Part shown: positions 1-12,541 of the stretch, in pieces
Layout: each line of letters starts with the position of its first letter
How positions within the stretch are numbered: position 1 is the first letter of the stretch
Source of the DNA: Lepisosteus oculatus
Lineage: Eukaryota; Chordata; Actinopteri; Semionotiformes; Lepisosteidae
Assembly (NCBI RefSeq): GCF_040954835.1
Contig: NC_090711.1
Span: forward strand, 627,501-691,500
Length of the DNA stretch: 64,000 nucleotides
Reading direction: 5' to 3'
The notes under the pieces: generated by a model
Database searches by the model: none
What the model was told of the DNA's origin: nothing
What the model saw: only the letters and a program-made list of their open reading frames with translations
Made by a program: the position numbers and the translations under genes

Positions 1-3000
1 TTTAAAGGTTAAAAACATAAATAATTTAAGAAAAACAGTTTTAAAAAATAAAGTTTTTATTTGTTTTGGAGGCATGTAACACATTCCTCTGATGGAAAAA
101 AAATACTCTGTTCGGATTCGGGTCGGTTAGTCTCTTGACCGACATTGAGAACCGATCTGAACTACATTTTGACAGAACCGTGATTTTCTTTTCCTTTTTT
201 TTAGAAGTTACTCAACTGCTTGTCGATTCTGAAATTTAATTTGTGTTTGAATAAAAGTTTAAAAATATCTGCGCTTCGCCCTAAAATGGTTAGGATTTTC
301 TTCACCACATAGTGAAACGAAATGTAAGAGTTTCTTTTAAGTAATGTTAAATTAATAAGAAATTAAACAGTTTCATTACAGAATATATTATAGTTACATT
401 AAAGTTTTATTACAGAAAATAATTCGAATTAAACTCTTTTTGATATTAAGTTATCTCTTTATTTATATTGAAATAACCTGGATGTTGTGTTTCAGATGAG
501 CTCGAATTTTGTTCCCTTTTTCTGTGCGCTCCAGTAGCTTCTAAGTTTATGTTTTGTCTGGAGTTTGCTGTTCTTAATTTAGGATAAAAATCATTGAATG
601 CGAAAACAAATTATGCTGAGATACTGTTTGTGTGTTTTTTCGTTAAAGACAAATTCTTTAAAACGGGCACAAGTGGCTCAAGAACAGCTCCTAGTTAATC
701 GTACAGCATTTTATTCGAAACCTCACGGAATTCCCTTATCGCAAGTTCAATGTTCAATATTTTAAGACAAGGCGACATTTCCCTAATTCCCGATGAAAGA
801 AACATTAGGCAATCAAATCGTCAAGTTGCAATAAACGTATATTTACATATTATATGAATAATATATTATGTATTATGCACTTCATAATTTTATTCAAACC
901 TAAAACTCGCCTACCGTATTCGTGCACGTCAGTGTTTAATTTTTATGAGTGGTCTCAGTTTAACCTAACGGTTATAATCATACTGCTAATAATTTTAGTT
1001 ATCTCAATTCAGCAATTATTCATCCTGTTTATTTTCGATTCCTTAAAAATTTAATTAGGTCTTTTTTTTCATTGAAATAATATTAAACATAATAGTGATT
1101 GTTTATCGAGAGATTGAAAATTGAACCTCGAAAGTTTCTGCCAGGCGCTACTACATACACCAAATCTTTCCTGAGGGCTTTCAAGTTTTTATATACTACT
1201 CTTAAACTAAAGGGATTTCTGACTATTGCAAATGTAAAAAAGTAAAATGTATCTGACAGTTTCTGCTTTATTCTATTATCCTTGGGAAATTGAACATTTG
1301 TCTTTGCTATACTTTAACAGACCTTAATAACCGTGAGAGCCGAGAGGGAACATTCCAGAAAGGCAATATTATCCGTGCGATTGCAACTGCAGAGTCCGAC
1401 AGGCTCGCCATTTTTAAAGTTTTGAGGTCAGGATTGTTTTCTTCATCGTATAAAGCAGGGTTACCTCACAGTCAAGAAGAACAGCACCAAGAGAGGTTAT
1501 GTGGGTCCGCGCAAGGACTTCTCTCTGCTGCTCCTGCTATTTGGTTTTCATTATAGATAACGGAATCCCAAACTGACGACGGCGAAAACACATTATGCCG
1601 AACGACTAAAGATTTTTTTTAAAAACCGAAAGTTTAGAAACCAAATAAACAGTCTTTTGAGGCAGGGTTCAGTGTGTGATTGTAATGACATGGTTGCAAC
1701 CATTTTCCAAATATCAATTAAGGAGATTATTTACAAAAGCGCTGCCAGAACTCCAGCGATTTGCTGTTTATTTTGCACCGTTTCGAACATCCGGGTTTCA
1801 ATTGTGCACGTATTACACTAGTACTACACACCCAATGAAACATAAAAACCGGCTTTAATTTGAAAACATTTTGCTTGCTGTATTACTTTTTATTTAGTAT
1901 TTGTCGATGCAGAACATCTATGTTAGCATGTGATAATTCTGAGGCATCTACAGACTTCGTCATTGTTACTGACGGCAGGATATGAAGCGTGGCGATACTG
2001 TAGAGAAGTCATGCAAGTGTCCCAGCTGAAACTCGCGGGTGAAATGAGATGTTAAAAAAGAACAACACCAATCAGGAGGTGCAATTCTGAAATAATAATT
2101 GTTATTGGAGCTGAGGAATGGTTCTTCTCTCGAGATAAGTAGGAACAATGCCACTTAATCTCACAATCCCCTCAATTTTGACCAAGCATTTCGCAGGTCA
2201 AAAATATTTTTTCCTTGCTTTCTAGGTTCAGTAGATATATCACGTTGTCATTGAAATTGGAGGAAAATCTGTCCTGTTGGAAATTTCTACAGCTGTGCAA
2301 GGAGAGTGAAGACCCGAAGCAAGAGAAACAGTCAGTCTCGAGTCCTTGTTTCTGGCATTTTTGCATTTCCTATACCTGGCTGTACTAAGAGCTCTGTGCA
2401 GAACCTGTGTCTGCGTCTGCTCGTACCCCTGAAGCACCTGCACAGCAGCCGCACACCTGCAAGGGCTCATGGCCACATGTGGAGCAGGAGAGCAATGGGT
2501 GACTCTTCCCCAGTGGAAGATCTCCGCTTCTATGAGATACAGCTTCTGTGCAGAAAGCAGCTTCTTTTGCAAAGTCCGATCTCATTTGAAATATCGAAGG
2601 AAGATGGGTGTGGATCCGTTTCATCCCAATTCTTCCATTTCTCTTTTGCCTTCGCTCACCTGGATTCATTTATAGACAGAAGTACTTCACGTTTCGTGTA
2701 AATAAGATATATAAGAAGAGGCTGTCCGTATTGTGGCATCTCCCTTCACTTCTGCTCCAGAGCTTCGGCTGTCATGCTGGCATGTTTGTACTGTTCTAGT
2801 GGAGATGAACATCTGAAACACAATTCTGGGCTTGGAGCAGGTGAAATTCTGGCCACTCAGCTTTTCATAGGTTGAATTGTCTTCTCCGATTGTCCCTCAA
2901 AGCCTGCAGCTGTTCCCTCTAGGAGTGGTTTAGTCTGGCTGTTGTTTTCATCGATTTACTGGGCCGGGGACAATCTGTGCTGTGGAGAATCACAGATCTT

Positions 3001-6000
3001 TCACATTAGCGTGAACTCTCCTGTGTTTCAGATCTCAACAGCTCTCTTCGTTGAGGAGATCTCGTCATCATGGCGGCGGGACACCCATTGCTTTATCTCA
3101 GCCTGTTGAGGGAGGAATGTGTCCTGGTCGCTGTGTGGTTTCTTGCCAAGACGGCAAGTCACCCCCGCGAACATCCGGAAATGTCTGTTGTCTTGAAACA
3201 TTTTTCCGCCTTCAGCGGTTCCTTGTTGGCGAGCGCGCCAGGGTGAAATAATTATACAGTACATTTGAAACTAAGACTCTTAAAATACAATTTCATTTTC
3301 TGATGCAATTTTTTAAATTACAAGGTCTGTATCTGATGAGGAGGAAGAATGAATTCAAGTGAGACCCCATGTGTGCACACAACACATTAAATTCGCAACA
3401 GATGCCCCCTTCTGAAACGTGAATTATGCCCATGCGTGAGGTAAGCCTTCCTCCAGGTATCTGCTCAGTGTTCGCCGGACACATCATGTCAGAACTGCAG
3501 CTGGAGTCCCATCGCTTCTCTTGATCGACGTTGCCTGTTCTCAGCCTGGACTGATTTGAGGGATCAGGATCAGGATCAGTCTGTACAGAAAGCTGTTTCC
3601 AGTTTATTTTACTTTTTCCTTTGCTTCCCAAGGGGATTGGATAACACTTTAACAACAGCCCCCTGGGTGCCACTAGAGTAGAGATGTGTGGCCTGCATTA
3701 ATAGTGTAGATGTTTGTTTTCCCTTCCTTCTGGTCTCCTCTGTGTTCATCCAATAGCAGACTGTTTCAGGCACCTTCATTACCTAGCATGTCATTTCATG
3801 TATTCTTCAAACATTTAAACTCATGTAATGTCTCATTTTTGAAAAATCTCATTTTGCCCTCCTGCCAATTGCATTAGCTCCATAATGTCTCTGTTAGCAT
3901 ATGTTTCCTGCTTTGTCTCAGGATTGTTAGCAGCCCTGAGAGCTCTGGTTGCAATGAACCTGCTCTTCAGTCACTGGTGAACTCAGGGATGTTTTCAGAT
4001 GCTTCCTAAGATGTGTGGAGTGATTGAGTTCTGACAGCGTTGAAAGTAATTATTAAAACAGGAAATTTAAAGGTAGGTATTTATTGAAAATTATGCATTA
4101 TAAATTAATAGCTTTTATGTGAAATTGAAATGTTACCTAACAGTTTTACACAGATGTGCTACAGTGCCATGGGATGTCATCAGTGAATCCTCAGTTCAGA
4201 CAACTACAGGCGGCGACACCTCTGTGGAGCTTTAAATCCCTGGTGAGCAGTGAGGCCCTGCAGCTGTTCCAAGTGTTAAAGTTCCTTCTGGGGCTGTAAG
4301 TTGCCTGCAGCTGCCCAGGACCCTCTGCAGAGGAGAGGAAACGAAACAGAAAGAGCAGTCTGAAGGCTGGTACTGCAGCAGGATTAGAGATTATCCTCAA
4401 GATCACCACCGATCATGTTCCCAGTTGACACTGTGGATTTTTACAGCCAGTTCTACAGAGTCTGGGTTTTCTGCCTCAGCCTTTTCTATTGTCAGCAGCG
4501 CAAGGCGACACACGAAGGTGGTCTGCAAGTCAACAGGATTCTCTTTCGTCAGCTCTTGTCGCGTGAGATGTCCTACCCAGGAGTCACAGCGTCGGACCGG
4601 CATTTAAGACTCTACGGAGGAGAGTCTGCCTGGACATCCTCGCCTCGAGAGCCCACGGCACTTACACACAGGCTGCCTAACAGCCAATAACATCGTAACA
4701 TGTCAGTACAATAGTGTGTTGAGTACCATTGCATTTTTACACACCACTGTTCATTCATAAAGCATAATTTGTATCACATGCCCACATTTTCCTTTGATTT
4801 CCAATACCACATTCACAGATCTGTGCATGAGAAGGAGATCTGACAGTGGAAGGGCATTCTTTGAAAATTGCTGTATTCTTAAAAAAGCAAATTGATGTGG
4901 CATGTTTCTATGGCCAAGATATATTAGAAGTTTATAAAATATATGCTTATTGACTTAGCTGTAACAATGGAATTGCAGTACAGTTGACATATCGGATCTT
5001 CTCCCCTGGAATAAAATGAAACATTCCACTCTCCTTGAGTACTTTTTAAAGAAGGCTTTTCAGAAAGGTGCAGCTTGCATTTTGAATCTGCCTATTCTAA
5101 GTTACACTCTCAAATCAGCTCTTTAGCTTTGTAGTTAATGTTCATTTCTGCTCATTAAGCACCTGATATTTGAAGTGAGAGTGTTATGCAGTGGAGTTAA
5201 ACTGTGAGAAGCAACATCACCCCTACTGGACTCAGAGAAACGTATCTGGATAACTAACCAAATACCTTACAGGAAGGATATACACTGCATACCAGGTGCT
5301 GCCATATAACTGTTCTGACATCACTTTAAACCCCTGGTGAGTAGCAACAGAGCTCATGAAAATCCAAAGTGGACAAGCAGAGCTGAGATTGTTATCAAGA
5401 GGCTATTTCACATGTAAGTCCTCCGTCAATTGAAAACAGAGTCCAAGGTCTATTTTGAAGCGGATCAGCTTTCCTTGTGTTCCATATCGGAAACCTGCTT
5501 TTGATCATGTTGTGTTTCATGTTCCTGAAATTTCTGATCAGGGGAGATTACAGCTGCCTACATCTATAAGCGATCCCCGGCTCTGCGGATATCTGGCAGG
5601 CCAGGGCTGTGTGGCACCACGGTGAGACTCCTTCATGAACCCAGGCAGCTTCCAGTACCACTGCCCCAGGAGGTTAGCCGGAATGCTCTGTTTTATTTGG
5701 TTTTGAGAATGAGGACATACGGTATTTCAAAATGAGGCTGTCAAACGATGAAACAGGAAAAAAAAACAAACAAAGCCAGAGATCGCAGTCCTCAACACTG
5801 ACTGACAAGAGTCCCAGACTCATAGATCTGGAACTTCATCCTCTTCAGTCTCTCTGCTGTTCAGCACCTTATCCTTCCCCACCTTCCAGGTTGACGACTG
5901 GACTCTTTAAACTGGTTTATTCATCACAAGATTTTAGAAAGGATGTTTATATGAGCCTTTATAATGCTGTTTCTCACATTTGTTTCTCACATTTATTATT

Positions 6001-7224
6001 TCATGAGTACTCTTGGCGTTAGGTTAATGCTAAATCCAACATTCGTGTAAAAGAAACAAAATGTTGAAAGAATTAGCCGAAGTGAGATCTTTCTGCCAGC
6101 CATTCACCGGTATTACGCCACATTTAAGAAATTCCTTCCTGTAACATTCGTCTGGCAAATTCCAATCGCTTTGTAAAGGTCAGCCTTACTAACCATTGGA
6201 TTGTGAAAATTTTTATAGGTACAGTGTTCCTGATTCACTGAACCACACTGGTGGTGACTCTGTCTGCACGCTCTCTGATTCACTTTCTGTAATAAAGATG
6301 TGAGATGCATTGCCGATCAACTTCTTATTCTGAACTCATGCACATGCTTTCTTAATTATTTCATCCTGTGCATTCATCAAAGACTCTGAGATATTTCTTT
6401 CATTGGTTATTTTTCAGTTTTGCGTGTGTTGGGGCTCTATGTTGTACACAACAGAAACGTAATTTGACAGTGTGGCAATGTAATATATGTAAGGGCATAT
6501 TAAATCTTGCAGTTTGAGAACAAGTCCAAATCTTCATGGTCTCACCCTCTGCATTTATGCTTTACCTGGCTTTACTGTAAAACAGGAAGTACAGTGGAGG
6601 ATCATTCCAGCGCACTGCCAAAGGTAAAGACATGCAATCAGATGGTACACAGCTGCAGAGCCCCACCATGATAACAACATGAGTCCGAGTGGAAATGTCC
6701 ATTTCAGCCACAGCAGTTCTGCACCTGTGGAATGAACATGAGCCATCCGGACGAGCCTGTGCATCAGGTCAGGCCACCACATGTGGCCACTTTTTCTCAG
6801 CTCCCTGTTTTTTTAGTCAATGCTGCTCATTTTCCTGGATGCCAGGCCATTGAAGACGGACTGAGAGTGGTCGTCCTGTGTGTTTGTGTGTCTGTGTGTG
6901 TGCAGTGCAGCACAGCCCGGCGATGGCTCGTGCGGAGGAACAGGGGGCTGGCCCAGCTGTGGAGCAGATGTTATTGAGATGGGCTGGACTGGGGGGTGCA
7001 GCGAGGTGAGGGAATAGGAACCAGCTGAGAGAGCACTCGTGCTCGTCTCAGGTGTTCTCTGCGCAGCCAACGATATCTCCTCCAAACATGCGTGTTTACT
7101 ACACCAGGTTTATATTGTTCCGATCTCCCGTGGAACAGATGACACTATCATTTAAAGCTCTTTAGAAACAACACACAACAATGGGACTTGTAAAAATTAA
7201 GTAGATTAATTAATTGATCAATCA
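1..7224. other. Gene-free left flank, no recognised gene
   Basis: The first 2 kb is very AT-rich and the rest is of ordinary composition. Open frames here are short, overlap on both strands, lack convincing splice sites and resemble no family I know. A small GGATCA triplication lies near 3561-3581 and GT-rich tracts near 6880-6905. I see no RNA gene and no clear repeat family in this stretch. Confidence 0.6.
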
Positions 7225-7430
7225 GTCAAAGTCTCATAAGACCATGAGAGAGGAGGGTATATGTCCAAAACCCCCTCTGGTAGTTAGTAGTTCATTCATC
7301 CAATGATCTCTTCCATCCTTCCTTCTTGAATGAAGCAAAGTATCACTTTAAACCACACGGCTAGGTGGCCTGCTCCACGCGCCCACCACCCACCTTTGAG
7401 GTAAAGAAATGCTTCACATACTCACTTTTA
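7225..7430 (-). mobile_element. CR1-type LINE 3'-end fragment
   Basis: Read on the minus strand, the segment gives a degraded version of the C-terminal tail of a CR1/L2-type reverse transcriptase ORF. The recognisable order is an aromatic/basic patch, a V-W-N-like motif, and then a stretch corresponding to the ADTL-SFK tail. It is broken and short. The same tail appears better preserved at 7676-7990, so this is probably an older copy of the same family. The assignment rests on the family pattern, not on a search. Confidence 0.45.
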
Positions 7431-7448
7431 ATAGGCCTCTGTAAAAAA

Positions 7449-7588
7449 GTGGCCCTGGTGTGAGTGTGTGTGTGTCTGGGCGTCTGTGCCCATCCAGGGT
7501 GTATCCTGCCTTGTACACATTGCTTGCTGGAATAAACTCCAGCTCCCCAACAGCCCTGTACTGAATCTCGAAGATGGATGGATGGATA
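7449..7588 (+). mobile_element. SINE/LINE fragment with L2-like 3' tail
   Basis: A GT-rich lead is followed by the phrase CATCCAGGGTGTATCCTGCC and a tail ending in repeated GATGGATGGATGG. This is the very common fish 3' module related to L2 LINEs and to SINEs that borrow the L2 tail. A longer copy is at 22703-22994. Only the 3' half is present here. Confidence 0.75.
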
Positions 7589-7675
7589 TCAGTAATGAAA
7601 TTCCACCTTGCTCTTCGTAGAACATCGCTTCCTGCACTGTAGAAAATACTGCCCTTCTGAATAGAAGTCACTGAA

Positions 7676-7990
7676 CTTTATTGATGAGGTGCTTTAAGAG
7701 CAAGGAAGGTTTCAAATGAGAAGTGGCCAATAAGCCCACCTGGTTAGTAGCTAATTGATCCAAGCGTCTCATACAGCTGTTTCTTGAAAGAAGCCTGGGC
7801 ATCGTCTTCAACAGCATGTTTAGGCAGCTTGTTCCAGACTCTCTCAACCATTTGTATAAAGTGCCTCCTGTTCTTGGTTTCAAATCCACTTCCTGATAGT
7901 TTACAGTCTCTTCCTTTAAGAGGTGCTAATAAACCACTTCTTGATTGAGACTGCATTGCATTTAATTGACACAAATGCATTCCAGTCCTT
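7676..7990 (-). mobile_element. CR1-type LINE ORF2 C-terminal fragment
   Basis: A minus-strand frame of 78 codons (7744-7980) reads KNRRHFIQMVERVWNKLP, then a short spacer and ASFKKQL. This is the typical C-terminal tail of CR1/Jockey-group LINE reverse-transcriptase proteins, which usually read FFTxRVVxxWNxLP followed by SFKxxLD. The element is 5'-truncated, as is normal for LINEs. It lies among other repeats and is not a host gene. Confidence 0.75.
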
Positions 7991-8194
7991 CAAGGAACAG
8001 GCCTACACCAACAGGATAAAAGAACAGAACCTTTTTACTCTTGAACAATGAAGACTACGAGAGAAAATCATTAAAGTACTCAAATTCACAAAGGCATTGA
8101 CAGTCGCCCCCAAAAATCACTTGAGACTCAGCAGTGACACACAAACCAGAGAGCACAAGTGGAACCTGCACAGAAGGGTGGTCAACCTGATAGT

Positions 8195-8345
8195 ATGTCT
8201 TTGGACTGTGCAAGGAGCACCAGGAGGACACCCACACCAGCATGCAGAGAGCAAACAAACTCTGCACTGATCGCATCTCAGCAATCGAACCCAAGGCCTC
8301 AGCGCTGTGAGGCAGCAGTGCACACAACTGTGCCTCCCGTCGCTG
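8195..8345 (-). mobile_element. SINE-type repeat, minus orientation (5' half)
   Basis: On the minus strand this reads as the head of the same family found at 22703-22994. It has a GCTGCCTCACAGCGCTGAGG-like start, a GGGTTCGATT-like B box, and the phrases for 'gtttgcatgttct...' and 'ccaaagacata'. In plus orientation the signature ends in GTGAGGCAGCAGTGC. It lacks the L2-like tail. Confidence 0.6.
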
Positions 8346-11009
8346 ATATTAATTCATCATCAGGTTGAGCCCATTTTAATCATCAGTTTTGCCAGGAGAG
8401 AGAAATAAAGAAACAAAATTGAGAGGGGAAGTACAGCTGAATCAAACCTGTCCGTGATCTTCTCAGAACTCATAAGGTGATGGCTGAGGAACACAGGGGT
8501 CCCAGCACAAGTCTCAGAGGCCATATTCCTGCCGGTTTTATAGGTCTACTTCAACCAGCAGCACCTGAAGACCTGGGGAACTCTGTTGCACTGTTAATTA
8601 GTTCAATTATATCATTGTGGGTTGAGCTGGCATGAAATCTGCGGGACCTTGGCTCTCCAGAGCAGAATCCTGAAACCCCTGTGTTAAACAATGCCGTTTT
8701 ATTTTTGAAGGCTGACAAAAAATAGGTATGAAGTGACAAACACCTATTAAAATAGGAATATGTCCGAAAAGTTATTGATTCAAGAAGTAAAAGACACCAT
8801 TGTACTGAGCAGTTTTGGAGGTGTAAAGCAGTGTTTCTGGACAGCTGTGGTTTTCTAATGGTTCAATCTGTTGCAGGAATGCTGGCATTCTGATGTCTGA
8901 ACAAGATAAGAAACAGAGAGTTGCTGGATTCTGGACTGGAGAGCCAATTATATGACTAGGTAAGTCATTTTCTCCAAAAGGCTCAGCATGTTCCAGGGGT
9001 TTAGAAAGCAGACTGGGAATCTGATTTCTGAAAAAAGATTGAACCTAATGAAGTTAAACCACATAAATGTATTTCCCTTGCCCTATGAGTGCACTCAGTT
9101 GTGCACATTTTGCAGACATTGTTCTTTCTTAAAGACGTGCAGTTTGGTTATAAGTTGCTGGTGCAGAAACGGCGACAGCGCCGACAGATTCTTTCTCTTG
9201 TCTGAAGAATATGTTTAATGAGATTACATTCCATGTATTTGCTCTGTTTTGCATTTAATGTTTCATTTTGTTTTCTGGAAAATTAAAACAAATTCTAAAT
9301 TTGATTCCCTGAAATATGGCATTCTGCTGATCATGCCAGCAGCAGAGGCTGCTGCTCCAAAATGCTGAGTTTGAAATTTGGACTTCAGTCCAGTGCTGTT
9401 AAAGCAGCAGGAATAAATATCACGGGGGCACAAAAATTACAAACACCCTCAGCAACTTCAGCTCCTATCTGCAAGAGACTGTGCTGAGGGCCATGGAATG
9501 CAAAGATCTTTCTTGTAATGTTAAATGAAATATGTCAGCATAAAAGTGTCCGGGTCAAAGGCAAAAAATATCCATGTGTTAGTCATAATACAAATGCTGA
9601 CAGGAGTACAGCACACATACTGTAGCTGTAGGAGTTGTAGTGCTCAGGACTGGTGCTCAGGTTCAGGTGCAGTAGGGTGTACACAGGACCTGGGGCTGTG
9701 GGCATGGAACAACACACGTGCAGCTGAGGGCTGTGGGGCTGTGAGTGGCTGAGACATTACATTTCTGTCTAATAATATCTATGGGATATTATAGAAGACA
9801 TTCGAGACAGGATGATTTAAGGAGGGCAGAAGAAATCTTAAACATATTTAAAAGTCTGTTAAAGCAGATGTATGGATCTTTTAAATGGCTCGTTAAATAT
9901 ATAGAGATTCTACAGCAGGATTTTATGTGATCAGATAAATGTAAACGGTCCCCATTTTCTACTGTGCAGTCTGTGGACATGCCTCCCGCTCCACAGTGAG
10001 CACATGGGGGTCCCTTCGGAAAAACAGGGGGTCCGTGTTGCCAAGCACCCCCTGCGGTTGCCAGGCAACATGGGGTTCCTGTCGCCCCTCCAAGAGTGTA
10101 TCGAAGAGGCAACTCCTGTAGCACACTGTTGTTTTAAAAATTGTCTTGCAACATGTTTATTATTCTAATAAATGAAACCTCTCTGCAGATGTTCAGAACA
10201 AAAATGAACCAGAGATGTGTGCAATTATATTCATATTTCAGAATGCCAGCTTACCACACCAAACGGGGGCATTGCATGTGAGAGAGCCATGCAGAGCCTG
10301 GAACCCACAGAGAAGTGGCCACAGGCTTGCATTCATGACTTCAGATTGATTGCTCACGTCAGGGATGGCTTTGCCGTTCTCTGTGTTGCTAAACTGACAG
10401 CTTGGCTCAATGGCTGGTCATTATTCACATGGTGGTTCTGCAGATGTACCCTGCACATGGAAAAGGCCTGCCAAGGTTTCTCTGGTCTGAGCTGTTCAGT
10501 TGTGGTCCAGAAAGGACAGATTGCTGGTGTCTTCAGCGTGTCTGGAAGATGGCTGCTTCCTCTCCTTTTTTCTCCTAATGAAATTGGGACGGGTGGTTTG
10601 TAACGGTTTGAGCATAGTGTGCTAGTGAAGCACATCAGCAAATAGCAGTGTGTCTCCACAAGGACCCATGTGATGGTTTTCAGTGCAATCCTCCCAGCAT
10701 GTGTGCCTCGGCATGAAAGACACCCTCTCTCCAAATTCCAGGTTAATTCCCAGCTCTAGAAATTCGATGCTGGCAACATTTCTCCATGGAACACTGCAAC
10801 ACTGCTCCAGCCTAAATGGGAATTCTGTTCCCCTGCCAGGCCGAGTTCATCTGCTGGCAGCTCTTGAGCCTTTATTCTTTCCAATGAGAATTTGTCTCCA
10901 AGCACTGGTTTAGTTATTTGTTTTTGGCAGTTAAGTCAAAGCTTTGTTTTGATCTAAGTCTTCATAAGAGAACTTAGAACTTCATGCATTGACAACAGCT
11001 ATATCATTC
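8346..11009. other. Intergenic, no gene recognised
   Basis: There is no supported gene. The longest frames (for example near 10217-10603) have no family resemblance and occur on both strands. The one notable site is a perfect palindromic RFX X-box-like sequence at 10057-10069, listed separately. Confidence 0.5.
10057..10069. promoter_or_regulatory. RFX X-box-like motif
   Basis: GTTGCCAGGCAAC matches the RFX-factor X-box consensus GTNRCC-N(0-3)-RGYAAC with one spacer base and near-perfect inverted arms. A related half-site, GTTGCCAAGC, lies about 20 bases upstream. RFX proteins commonly control cilium genes, but no gene start is recognised next to this site, so function is unproven. Confidence 0.4.
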
Positions 11010-11270
11010 TGCAACTCACAACTGGCAACCCACTGAAGCTCAGCAGGTGAGAGCCTGGACAGTCCTAGGATGGGAGACCTCCTGGAAAACTAAGTTTGTT
11101 GCTGGAAGAGGTGTTAGTGGGGCCAGGTGTACTCACCCTGCAATCTGTGTGGGTTCTAATGCCCCGGTAAAGTGATGGGGACACTGTACTGTAAAAAGGC
11201 ACCGTCCTTTTGATGAGACATAAAACTGATATTCTGATTCACTGTGGTCATTAAAAATAAAAAGAGGCCT
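11010..11270 (+). mobile_element. 5S-rRNA-derived SINE (SINE3-like)
   Basis: The head shows the internal promoter region of 5S rRNA: a GAAGCTcAGCAGG-like box, then a CCTAGGATGGGAGACC box, both in 5S order. It is followed by a body with the phrases TAATGCCCC, GTAAAAAGGCACCGTCCTT and GATGAGACATAAAAC, and it stops after GTGGTCATTAAAAAT. This order is that of fish SINE3/DeuSINE-type elements. The 3' end is truncated and the copy is diverged, so it is old. Confidence 0.85.
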
Positions 11271-12129
11271 ATCATTAATACATGTAAGGTCATATCCTTG
11301 CACCTGACAACGGTAAAATTAGCAGTTATGCATTTCTTTCAGACCTGTTGATAAGTTGAAAAACCTGAATCATTAACTTTGAAATAGCTAGTTTTGCACG
11401 AACACTCATATATGAAATACAGACACAATTATCTAACTGATGCAAGTTTTGATTTCTGAGAAGATTCTGAGAAGTAACAGTGTGCAATTACAACACCTGT
11501 TGTCCAGGCAGTCACAGACTATAATTGTATGATAAATCAGCATTAGACAGCAGACAAAAATCATAGCCTCTGTTTGTTTACAGCATAATTAACATCCCTA
11601 TATGTACAAGCACTTTCATCCTGTTATAATCTAATTTGCTCCTAACTTCCAAAACAAACAGCCAGGGGGAAAAAATTAAGCAATACCCTCAAAAATGAAA
11701 GAAAAAATCTCCCAAGGACCAGACTAGGTTTCCAAGCTGCAGGAGACAGAGGGTTTGGGAAGATTTACACAGCAGCGCTGCTCTCTCAATCAGGAACATA
11801 TGCTCCACCTGGGCTCCAGCGACCATGTGCTGCTCAGTTCCTGGGCCCTGTTTAGGCCCATCCATCACCACACACCGAGAGAGCTCAGAGACAATTACAT
11901 GGCAGGAACACCAACACACGGGCCTGGCGAGGAGGAATAAACATGATAGAAAAACACAGCAGTTCTACAGCTCACAGTGACTGGGCTGTTTCAATGAGCT
12001 CACCATCACTGCATTCCCTCTAATGTCTTAAACCTTTTCAGACCTCTCCTACGTAGGTAACAGTTTCTTGCACATGTACACTATAGTATTGAAGAGTCTC
12101 ACAGCAGTTCACACATAAATGACAACACC

Positions 12130-12400
12130 CACTTCATCCCCCATCCTAGGTGATGCACAGAAGCCCCACAGCACAGCAGGTCAGGGGAGTGAACCAGTGC
12201 TTAATTAGATGAGTGAAGGTGGAACAAGGCAAGCCAGTCATTAAAGGCCACAGGGGACAGTGTTAACAATGTTTCCACTCTTGCTGACAGCGTTGTACTA
12301 TCTTTCATGACCAAAGAGAGAGAATGCCAGTTTAATGTCCCATCTGAGTGATGGTCCCTTCTATAGCACAACGTACCCCATCACCACGCTTCTACGTTGC
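12130..12400 (-). mobile_element. SINE3-like copy, minus orientation
   Basis: Plus-strand text reads TTCATGACCAAAGAGAGAGA, then TTTAATGTCCCATCTGAGTG, then TACCCCATCACCACG. This is the reverse complement of the SINE3 body, which normally reads attaggac / atgagacgttaaa / aaggacggtgcc. A flanking piece (AATTAGATGAGTGAAGG...CAAGGCAAGCCAGTC) corresponds to its 3' portion. The copy is much diverged and the ends are approximate. Confidence 0.6.
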
Positions 12401-12503
12401 TTTAAATCTCCCGGTCCAGAGGGAAGGACACCACCTGCTAGTCCACCAGCTAACTGTCCAGACAGCAGGACAGGAGACGTGTTTCTAAATTGTCTGTATG
12501 TGC

Positions 12504-12506
<3 letters not shown>

Positions 12507-12539
<33 letters not shown>
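12507..12539. repeat. (GT)n microsatellite
   Basis: About 16 GT dinucleotides without interruption. Confidence 0.95.

Positions 12540-12541
<2 letters not shown>

Noticed and set aside
10217-10603. 128-codon plus-strand frame
   Set aside because: It has no family resemblance and a long frame on the opposite strand covers the same bases. There is no splice or promoter context.
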